Shown in pieces: positions 8,503 to 17,342 of a stretch of 64,000 nt of DNA. The DNA lies in NCBI GenBank assembly GCA_020633235.1, contig JACKEA010000006.1:434001-498000 (forward strand), given 5' to 3'. Source of the DNA: Polyangiaceae bacterium (lineage in GTDB: Bacteria; Myxococcota_A; Polyangia; Polyangiales; Polyangiaceae). The stretch's first letter is position 1; every line of letters begins with the position of its first letter. The position numbers and the translations under genes are program-made. Below the pieces are notes generated by a model. It saw only the letters and a list, made by a program, of their open reading frames with translations, was not told the origin of the DNA and searched no databases.

Positions 8503-9333
8503 ATGGATATTCGGTCCCTCCGCTACTTCGCCGCGGCGTTCGAGGAAGGCAGCATCACCCGGGCTGCCCGACGTTGCTTCATATCCCAGCCATCCGTCTC
8601 CGGGGCCATCAGCGGACTGGAAGAAGAGCTCGAGACGCGGCTGTTCGTCCGCCACAAGAAGGGCGTGGTGCCCACGCCGCAGGCGAAGGAGCTCTACCCC
8701 TTCGCCCGCAAGATGCTGGACGAGACCGAGGCTTTGCGTCGGCGCTTCAAACAGCCGGCGGTAGAGCGCAGGCTGACTCTGGGACTGATGCAGAGCCTCG
8801 ACATCGCGCGGACGATGGAGCTGCTCCGGCCCTTCAGTGAGGATCCCGATCTTCGGCTGCGGCTGGTAGGCGGCGATGACGAATGTGACGCACGCATCGT
8901 TTCTCGTACGTTGATTCGCAAGAACGAGTCCTTCGTCGTCCTGTGGAAAGAACGCTACGTGGTGGCGCTGCCGGCAGCGCACCCGCTGGCCCTTCGCGAG
9001 AAGGTGCGTGCCATGGATCTAGTGAGCATCGATCTCGTAGCGCGCTGTCATTGCGAGAACGCCGAGCTCTTCGCTCGAGCTGGCAAGCGGTTGGAAACGG
9101 TGGCGGTGGCACAGTCCGAGGAGTGGGCGCTGGCCCTGGTCGCGGCGGGTCTGGGGGTGGCTTTCGTCCCAGAAGGAGTGGCAGCAAACGCTGTGGGCGT
9201 CGTGCTCCGACCCATCGCGGACGCGGACTTTTTGCGGGAGGTCGGCCTTGCCTATGGTCGCTCGCCCAGCGCGGAGGTGGAGCGCTTGATCCGCGTCATT
9301 CGCCCCCCGCGCCGCGGCCGGCGTCGCGCCTGA
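8503..9333 (+). CDS. LysR-family transcriptional regulator
   Basis: A 276-residue regulator. The N-terminal winged helix-turn-helix is MDIRSLRYFAAAFEEGSITR then AARRCFISQPSVSGAISGLE; the effector-binding domain follows from about residue 90 (RRLTLGLMQSLDIARTMELL) with the typical hydrophobic hinge and a C-terminal GLGVAFVPEG loop. The start is the ATG at 8503; a TTG two codons upstream is less likely. The best target guess is the divergent metallo-hydrolase gene, through the palindrome at 8478-8490. Confidence 0.88.
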   Translation: MDIRSLRYFAAAFEEGSITRAARRCFISQPSVSGAISGLEEELETRLFVRHKKGVVPTPQAKELYPFARKMLDETEALRRRFKQPAVERRLTLGLMQSLDIARTMELLRPFSEDPDLRLRLVGGDDECDARIVSRTLIRKNESFVVLWKERYVVALPAAHPLALREKVRAMDLVSIDLVARCHCENAELFARAGKRLETVAVAQSEEWALALVAAGLGVAFVPEGVAANAVGVVLRPIADADFLREVGLAYGRSPSAEVERLIRVIRPPRRGRRRA

Positions 9334-9357
9334 CCACGGGTCTGCTAAGCTCAGGCC

Positions 9358-10242
9358 GTGCGAACGGCTTGGATCCTCGGCGCGCTCGTTGTGGGCGCAT
9401 GTTCTTCCGACATCCAGTACGTGGACGACGACGACTCCGGCGTGAGTGGAAGCGCGGGCACGCACTCCCTGGATGCCGCCTCGGAGTGGGGCACGGGGGG
9501 CGGCGCTGGTGGCACGTCGCCCGCGGATTCGGGGACGGACGTGGTGGAAGACGTGACGACGGATGGCCCCGCGCCGTGCGGCAACGTCGTGCACTTCGAT
9601 CTGCCGGCGTCGGCGGACACGCAGTTGGACCTGCAAGCCGCGAGCTGTGGCACCAACTGCGACGCATCCTCCAACTGGGGTCATGACATGAACCTCGTGG
9701 TGGGGCTGGGTTCTTGCCCCGGAGGGTCGACGCACGTGCTCGTGCGATTCGACATCGACGCGCCTTTGAAGGCAGCGATTCTCGGCAGCCGTATCGAAAC
9801 CATGGACCTCGTGCTGACGACAGATCCGAAATTCACGGTAAACAACATCGCGGGGACGCTGAATGTCTTCGGGATGACCAGCACTTGGGAAGAAGGAACT
9901 GGGCTCGAGCGCGATGGCGCCAACTGGTGCTACGCGACCGTGAACTGCTGCACCCAGCACACTGGTTCCAATTGCTGCCAGTATGGCCAGAAGTGGGGCT
10001 TGGCTGGCGCCCTTGGCATCAACGACAGCGGCCCTCAGGCGGGCTTTCTCCCGATCACGACATTCGACCAGGACACTCTGAGCGTGACCGTGGATCCAGC
10101 CACGATCGTGAAGTGGGCGAACACCGAGCTCAGTTTCATGCTGCGCAGCGATGGCGCCTTGAAGCTGTATCTCAAGTCTCGCGACGCGGGCTACGGCCCG
10201 CGCCTGCAAGGCACTTACTGCGACATCGACGGCTCCAACTGA
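9358..10242 (+). CDS. Secreted lipoprotein with DNRLRE-like beta domain
   Basis: A 294-residue lipoprotein from a GTG start: signal MRTAWILGALVVGAC (Cys at residue 15), then an Asp/Gly/Ser linker (about 20-75), then a Cys-rich beta domain. Phrases such as STHVLVRFDIDAPLKAA, TSTWEEGTGLERDG and TIVKWANTELSFML match the style of DNRLRE extracellular domains (load-bearing surface modules), although the call rests on pattern only. CCTQHTGSNCCQYGQKWG adds likely disulfides. It converges with the next gene, with one base between the stops. Confidence 0.65.
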   Translation: MRTAWILGALVVGACSSDIQYVDDDDSGVSGSAGTHSLDAASEWGTGGGAGGTSPADSGTDVVEDVTTDGPAPCGNVVHFDLPASADTQLDLQAASCGTNCDASSNWGHDMNLVVGLGSCPGGSTHVLVRFDIDAPLKAAILGSRIETMDLVLTTDPKFTVNNIAGTLNVFGMTSTWEEGTGLERDGANWCYATVNCCTQHTGSNCCQYGQKWGLAGALGINDSGPQAGFLPITTFDQDTLSVTVDPATIVKWANTELSFMLRSDGALKLYLKSRDAGYGPRLQGTYCDIDGSN

Positions 10243-10243
10243 C

Positions 10244-10867
10244 TCAGTTGCAGCCGTCTTTCTGCGCCCACTCGTCCGGATTCGGCTGCGTATTGCAGTA
10301 CAGGCCGCCGTTCGGGTAGCAGCAGGTGATGGCGCCCGGCGTGTTGCACTGACTGCCCGTAGCGGGCATCTCCGCCGGGCAGCACACGCGATTGGGCGAG
10401 GTCGTCCAGTGCGGGTTGGTGCCGGTGCCACCCGTGCAGATCAGCGGCTTCTCTCCTGCGGCGTAGCAACAGATGGCGAAGGCGTTGCAGGGGTCGTTCA
10501 CCGCGGGCGGGGAGTCCGGGCATGGACCGCTGTTGATGAACGTGACACCGCTCGAGCCGCCGGTGCCCGTTCCGGCAGCGCCGCCCGTTGCGGAGCCCGC
10601 GGCCCCGCCGCTGCTGTTGCCCGCGGCGCCGCCACTTGCACTTCCCGCGGTGCCGCCGGTCCCGGCTCCGGAGGCGCCACCGGTGTTGCTGCCACCGGTC
10701 CCGGCTCCGGCAGCGCCGCCGGTGTTGCCGCCGCCAGTTCCGGTTCCGGAGGCACCGCCGGTGCTCCCCGCGCTACCGCCGGAACCACTCAGCCCCGCGT
10801 CGTCCGATCCACCACACGCGACGAGCGCGATGCCAACCACGAAAGCCCAAGCCCCAAAGCTCTTCAT
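10244..10867 (-). CDS. Cys-rich secreted lipoprotein with long Gly/Thr/Ala linker
   Basis: A 207-residue lipoprotein: signal MKSFGAWAFVVGIALVAC, then about 85 residues of GG(S/T/A)-rich low complexity (GGAAGAGTGGSNTGGASGAG), a tether typical of myxobacterial surface lipoproteins. The C-terminal 100 residues have about ten Cys, several in CC pairs (AICCYAAGEKP, RVCCPAEMP, TCCYPNGGLYC), suggesting a compact disulfide domain. Function unknown. Confidence 0.7.
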   Translation of the reverse strand: MKSFGAWAFVVGIALVACGGSDDAGLSGSGGSAGSTGGASGTGTGGGNTGGAAGAGTGGSNTGGASGAGTGGTAGSASGGAAGNSSGGAAGSATGGAAGTGTGGSSGVTFINSGPCPDSPPAVNDPCNAFAICCYAAGEKPLICTGGTGTNPHWTTSPNRVCCPAEMPATGSQCNTPGAITCCYPNGGLYCNTQPNPDEWAQKDGCN

Positions 10868-10917
10868 GCTTACCAGCTTACGCTGGTTCTCGTTGAATTG
10901 GCATCGCGCACCTTTGC

Positions 10918-12852
10918 CTACTTCAGCTCCTGTGCCTTCTCGATCAGGCCCACGAGCTCGCGTCGCGCGCTCTGATCGCGACCGCTGCCCACGCCCTCCC
11001 GCGCCAACGAAAGCACGCTCTGGTAGCTGGCCGTTCCCTTGTGCGGAGAGTCCCTGAGCAGCATGCCGAAGCCCGCGACCGCCGAAGCGAAGCGGAAGTC
11101 GGTGGAGGCTCGTGAGGGCTCCTGGCCGCCGTCGCGCACCGGGAACTCCAGGAGTTGGCTGGTGTTTCCGTCCGGCTGCTTGTAGCGGAGCTTCAGGGTC
11201 AAGAGCTCACCACTCGCCGCTGCGGCGCTCGGCTGTCCCGGCGCTTGGTACTTGAGGTCGTCCACGCCTCCCTGTGGCGGCTTCGCGCCCACGGGCACGA
11301 TCTCGTACAGCGCCGTGACGGTGTGCCCCGCGCCAATGTCGCCGGCGTCCTTGGTGTCGTCGTTGAAATCTTGGTGAGCGAGCACGCGGTTCTCGTAGCC
11401 GATCAATCGGAACGACTGCACCACCGCGGGGTTCATCTCCACCTGGATCTTCACGTCCTTCGCCACGGTGATCAGCGTGCCCGCGGCCTGTTCCCCGAGG
11501 ACCTTGCGCGCTTCGCTGGCGCTGTCCACGTAGGCGTAGTTGCCGTTGCCCTTGTCTGCCAGCTTCTCCAACGTGGAGTCCTTGTAGTTGCCCATGCCGA
11601 AGCCGAGCACGCTCAAGAACACGCCGCTCTTTGCCTTGTTCTGAACCAGATCCACCAGGTCGCTCTGGTTGGTGACGCCGACGTTGAAGTCACCGTCGGT
11701 CGCCAGCAGCACGCGATTGACGCCGCCCTTCTCGAAGTTCTTCTCTGCCATGGCGTACGCCAGCTCGATACCGTCGCCCGCGTTCGTGGAACCTCCGGCT
11801 TCCAGACGATCCAGCGCCGCCAGGATCTCGCCTTGCTGGTCGCCCGCGGTTGGGGGCAGCACCAACCCCGAAGCGCCGGCGTAGACCACGATGGACACTC
11901 GGTCGCGATGATCGAGCTGTTCCACCAGCATGCGGAAGGCGCGCTTCAGGAGCGGCAGCTTGTTGGCCGCGTTCATGGACCCGGACACGTCCAGCAAGAA
12001 CACCAGGTTCACGGGTGGCCGCGTCGCGGCCGTCACTTCCTTTGCCTTGATGCCGATGCGCACCAGCCGGTGATCCTTGGCCCACGGCGCCTGATTCACC
12101 TCGGTGGTCACCGAGAAGGGCTTGCCGTCGTTCGGCTGCGGATACTGATAGGAGAAGTAGTTGATCATTTCCTCGATGCGCACGGCGCCCTTGGGCGGCA
12201 GCCGCCCGTTCTGCGTCAGGAAGCGCCGCACCAGGGAGTAGCTGGCGGTGTCCACGTCTATCGAGAACGTGGAGCGCGGATCCGTCTTCACGGAGATGAA
12301 GGGGTTGTCCTGCAGAGAGTCGTAGCTCTCCGTGTTGTGATCAGGTTGTCGGTCCGGCGCGATTTCCCCGCGGTCCGCCCGTCCCAGGGGCGGCGGACCC
12401 ATGGCCTTGCTCTTCAGGTCCGCCGGGGCGGTCGCCATCGGCGCAGGTGCCGTCACGGGCGCGGGCTCGTCCAGCATGGCGATCTTGCCAGCTTGCTCCG
12501 ACAGCTGAGGGGCCGCGCGTTGGTTCAGCGTCGCCAGCGCCACGAGCGTGAGCGGCAGCGCCGCGGCTACGGCGGAGATCGCCCAGAAGCTCTTCTTGCG
12601 CAGCAGCGAAACCTTCGCCGGCTGCTTGCTAGGCAGCGCGCTCTCGATGCGTGCCCGGCCCTCCCTCGAGAGCTGGACGTCGTCGCTCTGGAGCTCGTTC
12701 GTCAAGAGCGCCGTGGTCTGGCGAATCGCCGATAGCTCGCTTCGGGCGGCTTCGTCTTCGGCAAGCAGCGCTTCGAAGCTCGCGAGATCTTCAGCTTCGA
12801 GCTCGCCGAGAGCGTAGGCCGTCAGGCGGGGGTCGTTGGGCTCGATGCTCAT
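10918..12852 (-). CDS. Membrane vWA protein with anti-sigma-like N-terminus (YfbK family)
   Basis: A 644-residue protein. Residues 1-75 (LTAYALGELEAEDLASFEAL) look like an anti-sigma factor N-domain lacking zinc ligands; a membrane helix follows (FWAISAVAAALPLTLVALA, about 90-110); then a Pro/Ala linker and the YfbK-type region (TFSIDVDTASYSLVRRFL) leading to a von Willebrand A domain with the MIDAS motif DVSGSMN near residue 287, plus GGSTNAGDGI and ATDGDFNVG. The C-terminal part is a beta-rich YfbK domain. Its ATG overlaps the stop of the upstream ECF sigma factor (ATGA). It may hold the sigma factor at the membrane while the vWA domain senses an envelope partner; that role is inference. 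Confidence 0.85.
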   Translation of the reverse strand: MSIEPNDPRLTAYALGELEAEDLASFEALLAEDEAARSELSAIRQTTALLTNELQSDDVQLSREGRARIESALPSKQPAKVSLLRKKSFWAISAVAAALPLTLVALATLNQRAAPQLSEQAGKIAMLDEPAPVTAPAPMATAPADLKSKAMGPPPLGRADRGEIAPDRQPDHNTESYDSLQDNPFISVKTDPRSTFSIDVDTASYSLVRRFLTQNGRLPPKGAVRIEEMINYFSYQYPQPNDGKPFSVTTEVNQAPWAKDHRLVRIGIKAKEVTAATRPPVNLVFLLDVSGSMNAANKLPLLKRAFRMLVEQLDHRDRVSIVVYAGASGLVLPPTAGDQQGEILAALDRLEAGGSTNAGDGIELAYAMAEKNFEKGGVNRVLLATDGDFNVGVTNQSDLVDLVQNKAKSGVFLSVLGFGMGNYKDSTLEKLADKGNGNYAYVDSASEARKVLGEQAAGTLITVAKDVKIQVEMNPAVVQSFRLIGYENRVLAHQDFNDDTKDAGDIGAGHTVTALYEIVPVGAKPPQGGVDDLKYQAPGQPSAAAASGELLTLKLRYKQPDGNTSQLLEFPVRDGGQEPSRASTDFRFASAVAGFGMLLRDSPHKGTASYQSVLSLAREGVGSGRDQSARRELVGLIEKAQELK

Positions 12853-13379
12853 TTTGCGCTCCTCGTGCTGGCCAGCGCGGGCGTGAAATCGCTGCCGAGC
12901 TCAGCTCGGATCTTCTGCACGGCGGCGTGCAACAAAACGCCGACGTTGTTCACCGTGGTGTCCATGACCTCGGCGATCTCCTTGTAGCGAAGACCCGCCG
13001 AGAACTTGAGCTGCACCGCTTGTCGTTGCTTGTCCGTCAGGCTCGCGAGTGCGGCTTCGATCCGGCTCATGGATTGCCGGCGTTCGACGTGGCTCGCGGG
13101 CCCGCTGTCCGGGCTTTCCATTCCCTCGTCCTCCAGGTTCATGAGGCGACCCTGTTGACGGAAGACGTCCCGTGCGCGATTGCGACACACGGTAAAGAGC
13201 CATTGGGTGAGATGGCCTTCCACCTTGGACCGCTCTGCTTTGCAGAGCGCGACGAAGGTGTCCTGTACGATGTCGGCGGCGTGCTCGCGTCCCGCCAAGC
13301 TGGCGGCGTAGCGCAAGAGTGGCTTCTCGAAACGCGCGAGGGCGTCCAAGACGAGCACTCGCCTGTCGTCTTCCGTCAC
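12849..13379 (-). CDS. ECF-type RNA polymerase sigma factor
   Basis: A 176-residue ECF sigma factor. Region 2 is ARFEKPLLRYAASLAGREHA then ADIVQDTFVALCKAER, with HLTQWLFTVCRNRARDVFR for -10 recognition; region 4 is ALASLTDKQRQAVQLKFSAG then LRYKEIAEVMDTTVNNVGVL. The GTG at 13379, preceded by an AGG-rich site, is preferred over the ATG at 13457 because the extra N-terminal residues of the longer version are encoded by a copy of the dispersed repeat. The 4-base overlap with the vWA/anti-sigma-like gene points to a sigma/anti-sigma pair. Confidence 0.88.
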   Translation of the reverse strand: MTEDDRRVLVLDALARFEKPLLRYAASLAGREHAADIVQDTFVALCKAERSKVEGHLTQWLFTVCRNRARDVFRQQGRLMNLEDEGMESPDSGPASHVERRQSMSRIEAALASLTDKQRQAVQLKFSAGLRYKEIAEVMDTTVNNVGVLLHAAVQKIRAELGSDFTPALASTRSAK

Positions 13380-13432
13380 GTCCTGACCTCGAAGGGACAA
13401 CGCGAGAGCGTGAGATTTATTAGGCCGGTTCG

Positions 13433-13457
13433 CGACGATTTCGCGGCGGACCGACAA
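13433..13457 (+). repeat. Dispersed repeat copy 3 (TCGCGGCGGACCGACAA)
   Basis: Divergent copy in the gap between the sigma factor gene and the Cys-rich repeat gene; it has CGGACCGACAA where most copies have CGGACCAACAA. Confidence 0.6.
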
Positions 13458-13549
13458 AAATCAAAGGATTCCAAGTGGATCAGCCCGGGGGTGGAGGACG
13501 GGCGGGGCGTTTCGGAGGCGACAAAACTTGACCGAAATCAGGCGAAGCC

Positions 13550-16417
13550 ATGCGAAAGTTCGCTTCCATGAGGCTCCGTATCTCCGCTCGGGTACTGGTC
13601 GTGCTGGCGCTCGCCTGCGTTTCGGCCTTGATCGCCACCGCAGCGTGCTCTTCCTCGGACGACGCGACCTTCCCATCCTCGGGCGCCTGCACGGCGGATC
13701 TCGCGGGGGTCGAGAAGATTTTCGCGAAGTCCTGCGCCACGAGTCAGTGCCACGACTCGAAGAACCCCGCGGGCGGGCTCGATCTCCAGTCGCCGGGAGT
13801 GGAGGGGCGGCTCCTGGCCCTCGCGTCCGCTGGCTGCTCGGAGGCGACCGTGCGCGTGGCTCCCGGGGACCCGGACCACTCTCTTTTGTACCTGAAGGTG
13901 AGCTCCGACACGCCAGCGTGCGGGGGTCTTCGGATGCCCCAGGGCGGCAAGCTCTCGGACGCGGAGATCGAGTGCATCCGTGGGTTCATCGAGAACCTCC
14001 CGGCGGCGGACGCGGGAGTGGATGCTTCACTGGAGGGCGGTGCGGACGCCGGCCCCGACGCCGAGGCGGACGCCGACACGGATGCGTCCACGTGCGACGG
14101 CGGCCAGTGCTCGTGCGCCACCGGGCAGACCTTCTGTGGCGGTACCTGCGTCGATACCCTGAGCGACAACGACAACTGCGGCGGCTGCGGTCTGAGCTGC
14201 GGCGCCGGCAAGACGTGCTCGGCCGGGGTCTGCGCGTGCACCGGCTCGCAGACGGAATGCGGCGGTACCTGCGTGGACACGCAGACGGACTCGGCCAACT
14301 GCGGCGCGTGCGGCCAGGCGTGCGGCACGGGCATGACCTGCAGCGCGGGTAGCTGCGCGTGCACGGGCTCGCAGACTGCGTGCGGTGGCACCTGCGTGGA
14401 CACGCAGACGGACTCCGCGAACTGCGGCGCGTGCGGCCAGGCGTGCGGCACGGGCAAGGCCTGCACTGCCGGGAGCTGCACGTGCACGGGCTCGCAGACG
14501 GAGTGCGGCGGGGCGTGCGTGGACACACAGACGGACTCCGCGAACTGCGGCGGCTGCGGCCAGGCGTGCGGCACGGGCAAGACCTGCAGCGGCGGGAGCT
14601 GCGTGTGTGCGGGCTCGCAGACGGAATGCGGGGGAGCCTGCGTGGACACGCAGACGGACTCGGCCAACTGCGGCAGCTGTGGCAACGGCTGTGCCACCGG
14701 GGCGTCCTGCACCGGCGGGTCGTGCCAGTGTCCGAGCGGCCAGACGGCGTGCAACGGCGCATGCGTGAACACGCAAACGGATGGGACCAACTGCGGGAGC
14801 TGTGGCAACACCTGCGCCACGGGGGCATCCTGCAGCGGAGGCTCGTGTCAGTGTCCGAGCGGTCAGACGGCGTGCAACGGCGTGTGCGTGGACCTCGGGA
14901 GCGACGGAGCGAACTGCGGCAGCTGCGGCAACGTTTGCGGCAGCGGCAAGATGTGCTCGGCGGGTGCTTGCGTGGTGGACTGCGGATCCCTCGCCACCTG
15001 CGGAACGTCCTGCGTGGACTTGAGCAGCAACGCGCAGAACTGCGGGAGCTGTGGCAACGCCTGCCCCACGGGAGGCTCGTGCGTGAGCAGTGGTTGCCAG
15101 TGCCCGAGCGGCAGCAGCAACTGCAGCGGAACCTGCACGGACATCACCACCAGCCAGAACTGCGGCGCCTGCGGCAACGTGTGCAGCGGCGGTACCAGCT
15201 GTCAGGGTGGGAGCTGTCAGTGCCCGAGCGGGCAGGCGCTGTGCGGCGGCGTGTGTAAGAGCACGCAGTCGGATTCGCAGAACTGCGGCGGCTGCGGCAT
15301 CGTCTGTGGCGGTGGCACCAGCTGCCAGGGCGGAAGCTGCCAGTGCCCAGTGGGTCAGACGCTGTGTGGCGGCGTGTGCAAGAGCACCGGGTCGGATTCG
15401 CAGAACTGCGGCGGCTGCGGCATCGTTTGCGGCGGCGGCACCAGCTGTCAGGGCGGAAGCTGCCAGTGCCCGAGCGGACAGACGCTGTGCGGCGGCGTGT
15501 GCAAGAGCACCGGGTCGGACTCGCAGAACTGCGGCGGCTGCGGCGTGGTGTGTGGTGGCGGTACCAGCTGCCAGGGCGGAAGCTGCCAGTGCCCGAGCGG
15601 TCAGACGCTGTGTGGCGGCGTGTGCAAGACGACCGGCACGGACCCGAACAACTGCGGGGGCTGCGGCAACGTGTGCAGTGGCGGAACCACCTGCCAGAGC
15701 GGGAGTTGCCAGTGCCCGAGCGGTCAGACGAACTGTTCTGGCGTGTGCAAGACGACCAGCACGGATCCGAACAACTGCGGGAGCTGCGGCAACGTGTGCA
15801 TGGGCGGCATGACCTGCCAGAGCAGTGCTTGCGCTTGCCCGAGCGGTCAGACGAACTGCGCCGGCGTGTGCAAGACGACCAGCACGGACCCGAACAACTG
15901 CGGGAGCTGTGGCAACGTGTGCATGGGTGGCAAGACGTGCCAGAGCAGCAGCTGCACGTGTCCCAGCGGCGAGATGGACTGCTCCGGCGTCTGTGAAGAC
16001 ACCCAGTCGGACCCCAACAACTGCGGTGGTTGCGGCTTGGTATGCGGGATCGGGACGGACTGTTCCGGCGGCGCCTGCGTCTGCAGCCCGGCGAGCGTGT
16101 CGTTCGCGGCGGATGTGCAGCCGATCTTCACGGCCAAGTGCGCGAGCGCAGGCTGCCACGCCAGCAGCTCGCCGCAGGCCGGCCTGGTGCTGGCGTCCGG
16201 CTCCGCATATGCGAGCATCGTGAACGTCAACGCCGCCCAGTGCGGCGGAACGCGCAAGCGCGTGTTGCCGGGGGATCCGGACAACAGCTACATCATCGAC
16301 AAGCTGCTGGGCAGCAACCTGTGCGGAGGTGCCAAGATGCCCGCATCCGGAACCATGGACCCCGGACAGATCGATACCATCGCTGCCTGGATCTGCGCGG
16401 GCGCGCAGAACAACTGA
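13550..16417 (+). CDS. Lipoprotein with 16 Cys-rich repeats between two CX4CH cytochrome-like domains
   Basis: A 955-residue exported protein. Signal and lipobox (LIATAAC, Cys 33) are followed by a domain with CATSQCH (C62, C67, H68) and a later RMPQGG; after an Asp/Ala linker (about 145-180) come 16 tandem units of roughly 39 residues built on CGGxCVDTQTDSxNCGxCG plus CxxGxxCxxGxCxC. The C-terminal 95 residues repeat the first domain: VQPIFTAKCASAGCH (C864, C869, H870) and KMPASG. The two ends align over VLPGDPDNSYIIDKL versus VAPGDPDHSLLYLKV, so they are duplicates. CX4CH plus a later Met fits planctomycete-type (PSCyt1-like) cytochrome c domains, but haem attachment is unproved. A start at the ATG at 13568 is also possible. 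Confidence 0.8.
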   Translation: MRKFASMRLRISARVLVVLALACVSALIATAACSSSDDATFPSSGACTADLAGVEKIFAKSCATSQCHDSKNPAGGLDLQSPGVEGRLLALASAGCSEATVRVAPGDPDHSLLYLKVSSDTPACGGLRMPQGGKLSDAEIECIRGFIENLPAADAGVDASLEGGADAGPDAEADADTDASTCDGGQCSCATGQTFCGGTCVDTLSDNDNCGGCGLSCGAGKTCSAGVCACTGSQTECGGTCVDTQTDSANCGACGQACGTGMTCSAGSCACTGSQTACGGTCVDTQTDSANCGACGQACGTGKACTAGSCTCTGSQTECGGACVDTQTDSANCGGCGQACGTGKTCSGGSCVCAGSQTECGGACVDTQTDSANCGSCGNGCATGASCTGGSCQCPSGQTACNGACVNTQTDGTNCGSCGNTCATGASCSGGSCQCPSGQTACNGVCVDLGSDGANCGSCGNVCGSGKMCSAGACVVDCGSLATCGTSCVDLSSNAQNCGSCGNACPTGGSCVSSGCQCPSGSSNCSGTCTDITTSQNCGACGNVCSGGTSCQGGSCQCPSGQALCGGVCKSTQSDSQNCGGCGIVCGGGTSCQGGSCQCPVGQTLCGGVCKSTGSDSQNCGGCGIVCGGGTSCQGGSCQCPSGQTLCGGVCKSTGSDSQNCGGCGVVCGGGTSCQGGSCQCPSGQTLCGGVCKTTGTDPNNCGGCGNVCSGGTTCQSGSCQCPSGQTNCSGVCKTTSTDPNNCGSCGNVCMGGMTCQSSACACPSGQTNCAGVCKTTSTDPNNCGSCGNVCMGGKTCQSSSCTCPSGEMDCSGVCEDTQSDPNNCGGCGLVCGIGTDCSGGACVCSPASVSFAADVQPIFTAKCASAGCHASSSPQAGLVLASGSAYASIVNVNAAQCGGTRKRVLPGDPDNSYIIDKLLGSNLCGGAKMPASGTMDPGQIDTIAAWICAGAQNN

Positions 16418-17284
16418 TCAGCCGCGGATGGCTTCGGCCAGGGCGACGAGACGTTCGGCGTTCGCCACGTGCAGGCTCTCCACCAGCTTGCCCTTGACGA
16501 CGACGACGCCGGCGCCTTCGGCCGACGCCTTCTTGTGGGCTTCGATGATCTCGCGCGCGTCCGTCACGTCCTGCTCCGTGGGGGCGAACACCTCGTTCGC
16601 CGCCTCCACCTGCTTCGGGTGGATCAACGTCTTGCCGTCGAAGCCGAGCTCGAGGCCCTGGGCGCAAGACGCGCGGAAGCCCTCGGCGTCGTCCAGATCC
16701 AGATAAACGCCATCCAGGATCGAAAGATCGTGGGCGCGGGCGGCCAGCAGGCACAGGCCCAGGGAGGTGAGCATGGGCAGCCGCAGCTGAGTGTGGTGCG
16801 CGTGAAGATCCTTGGTGAGGTCCGAGGTGCCCATCACCAGACAGCGGACGCGCGGGCTGGCACCGGCGATCTCCTTCGCCGAAAGCACGCCGATGGGCGT
16901 TTCCATCATGCACCAGATGCCCACGCTGTCCGGCGCGCCGTGCTGCTTCATCAGGGCCTCCACCTCTTGAACCTGCTCCGCGGAGTCCACCTTGGGCACC
17001 AGGATGGCCCCTGGCGCGGCGGCCGATGCGGCCTTCAGATCCTCTGCGCCCCACGGCGTGGACAGCGCATTGATGCGGATGATGAGCTCGCGCCGGCCGT
17101 AGCCGCCGTCCTTGACGTTCTTGCACACGAGCTCCCGCGCGGCGCCCTTGGCGTCGGGCGCGGTGGCGTCCTCCAAGTCCAGGATCAGGCCGTCGGCAGG
17201 GAGTGTCTTGGCCTTCTCTTGCGCGCGGGCATTGCTGCCCGGCATGTACAGCACACTGCGGCGGGGGACGATCGGCGTGGTCAT
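16418..17284 (-). CDS. HpcH/HpaI-CitE family CoA-ester lyase
   Basis: A 288-residue TIM-barrel lyase. RRSVLYMPGSNARAQEKA, DGLILDLEDATAPDAK (metal-binding Glu/Asp), RELIIRINALSTPWG, and GIWCMMETPIGVLSA are hallmark CitE/malyl-CoA lyase strings; LIHPKQVEAANEVFAPT closes the barrel. Members cleave citryl-, malyl- or citramalyl-CoA with Mg2+; the exact substrate cannot be set here. No citrate lyase alpha or gamma subunits are adjacent, so a stand-alone malyl- or citramalyl-CoA lyase is more likely than citrate lyase beta. The stops of this and the preceding convergent gene abut in TGATCA. Confidence 0.87.
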   Translation of the reverse strand: MTTPIVPRRSVLYMPGSNARAQEKAKTLPADGLILDLEDATAPDAKGAARELVCKNVKDGGYGRRELIIRINALSTPWGAEDLKAASAAAPGAILVPKVDSAEQVQEVEALMKQHGAPDSVGIWCMMETPIGVLSAKEIAGASPRVRCLVMGTSDLTKDLHAHHTQLRLPMLTSLGLCLLAARAHDLSILDGVYLDLDDAEGFRASCAQGLELGFDGKTLIHPKQVEAANEVFAPTEQDVTDAREIIEAHKKASAEGAGVVVVKGKLVESLHVANAERLVALAEAIRG

Positions 17285-17309
17285 GCGCGCCGTAATACCA
17301 CGCGCGGAA

Positions 17310-17337
17310 CGCGACGGGGATCGCGCCGAACCAACAA
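17310..17337 (+). repeat. Dispersed repeat copy 4 (long 28-base form)
   Basis: Begins CGCGACGGGGATCGCG (a 5-bp stem with a 6-base loop) and ends CCGAACCAACAA. It lies 5 bases past the stop of the outer-membrane protein gene at 17343. It agrees with copy 8 at 27 of 28 positions. Confidence 0.75.
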
Positions 17338-17342
17338 GAAAA

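Noticed and set aside
13379..13457. Extended N-terminus of the ECF sigma factor from an ATG at 13457
   Set aside because: The extra 26 residues are coded by a dispersed repeat copy and do not resemble sigma region 1 or 2; the GTG at 13379 has a better ribosome site.
14027..16159. Long minus-strand frame of 710 codons opposite the Cys-rich repeat gene
   Set aside because: Product is an Ala/Arg/His mosaic mirroring the plus-strand repeats; the plus strand has the signal peptide and cytochrome-like ends.
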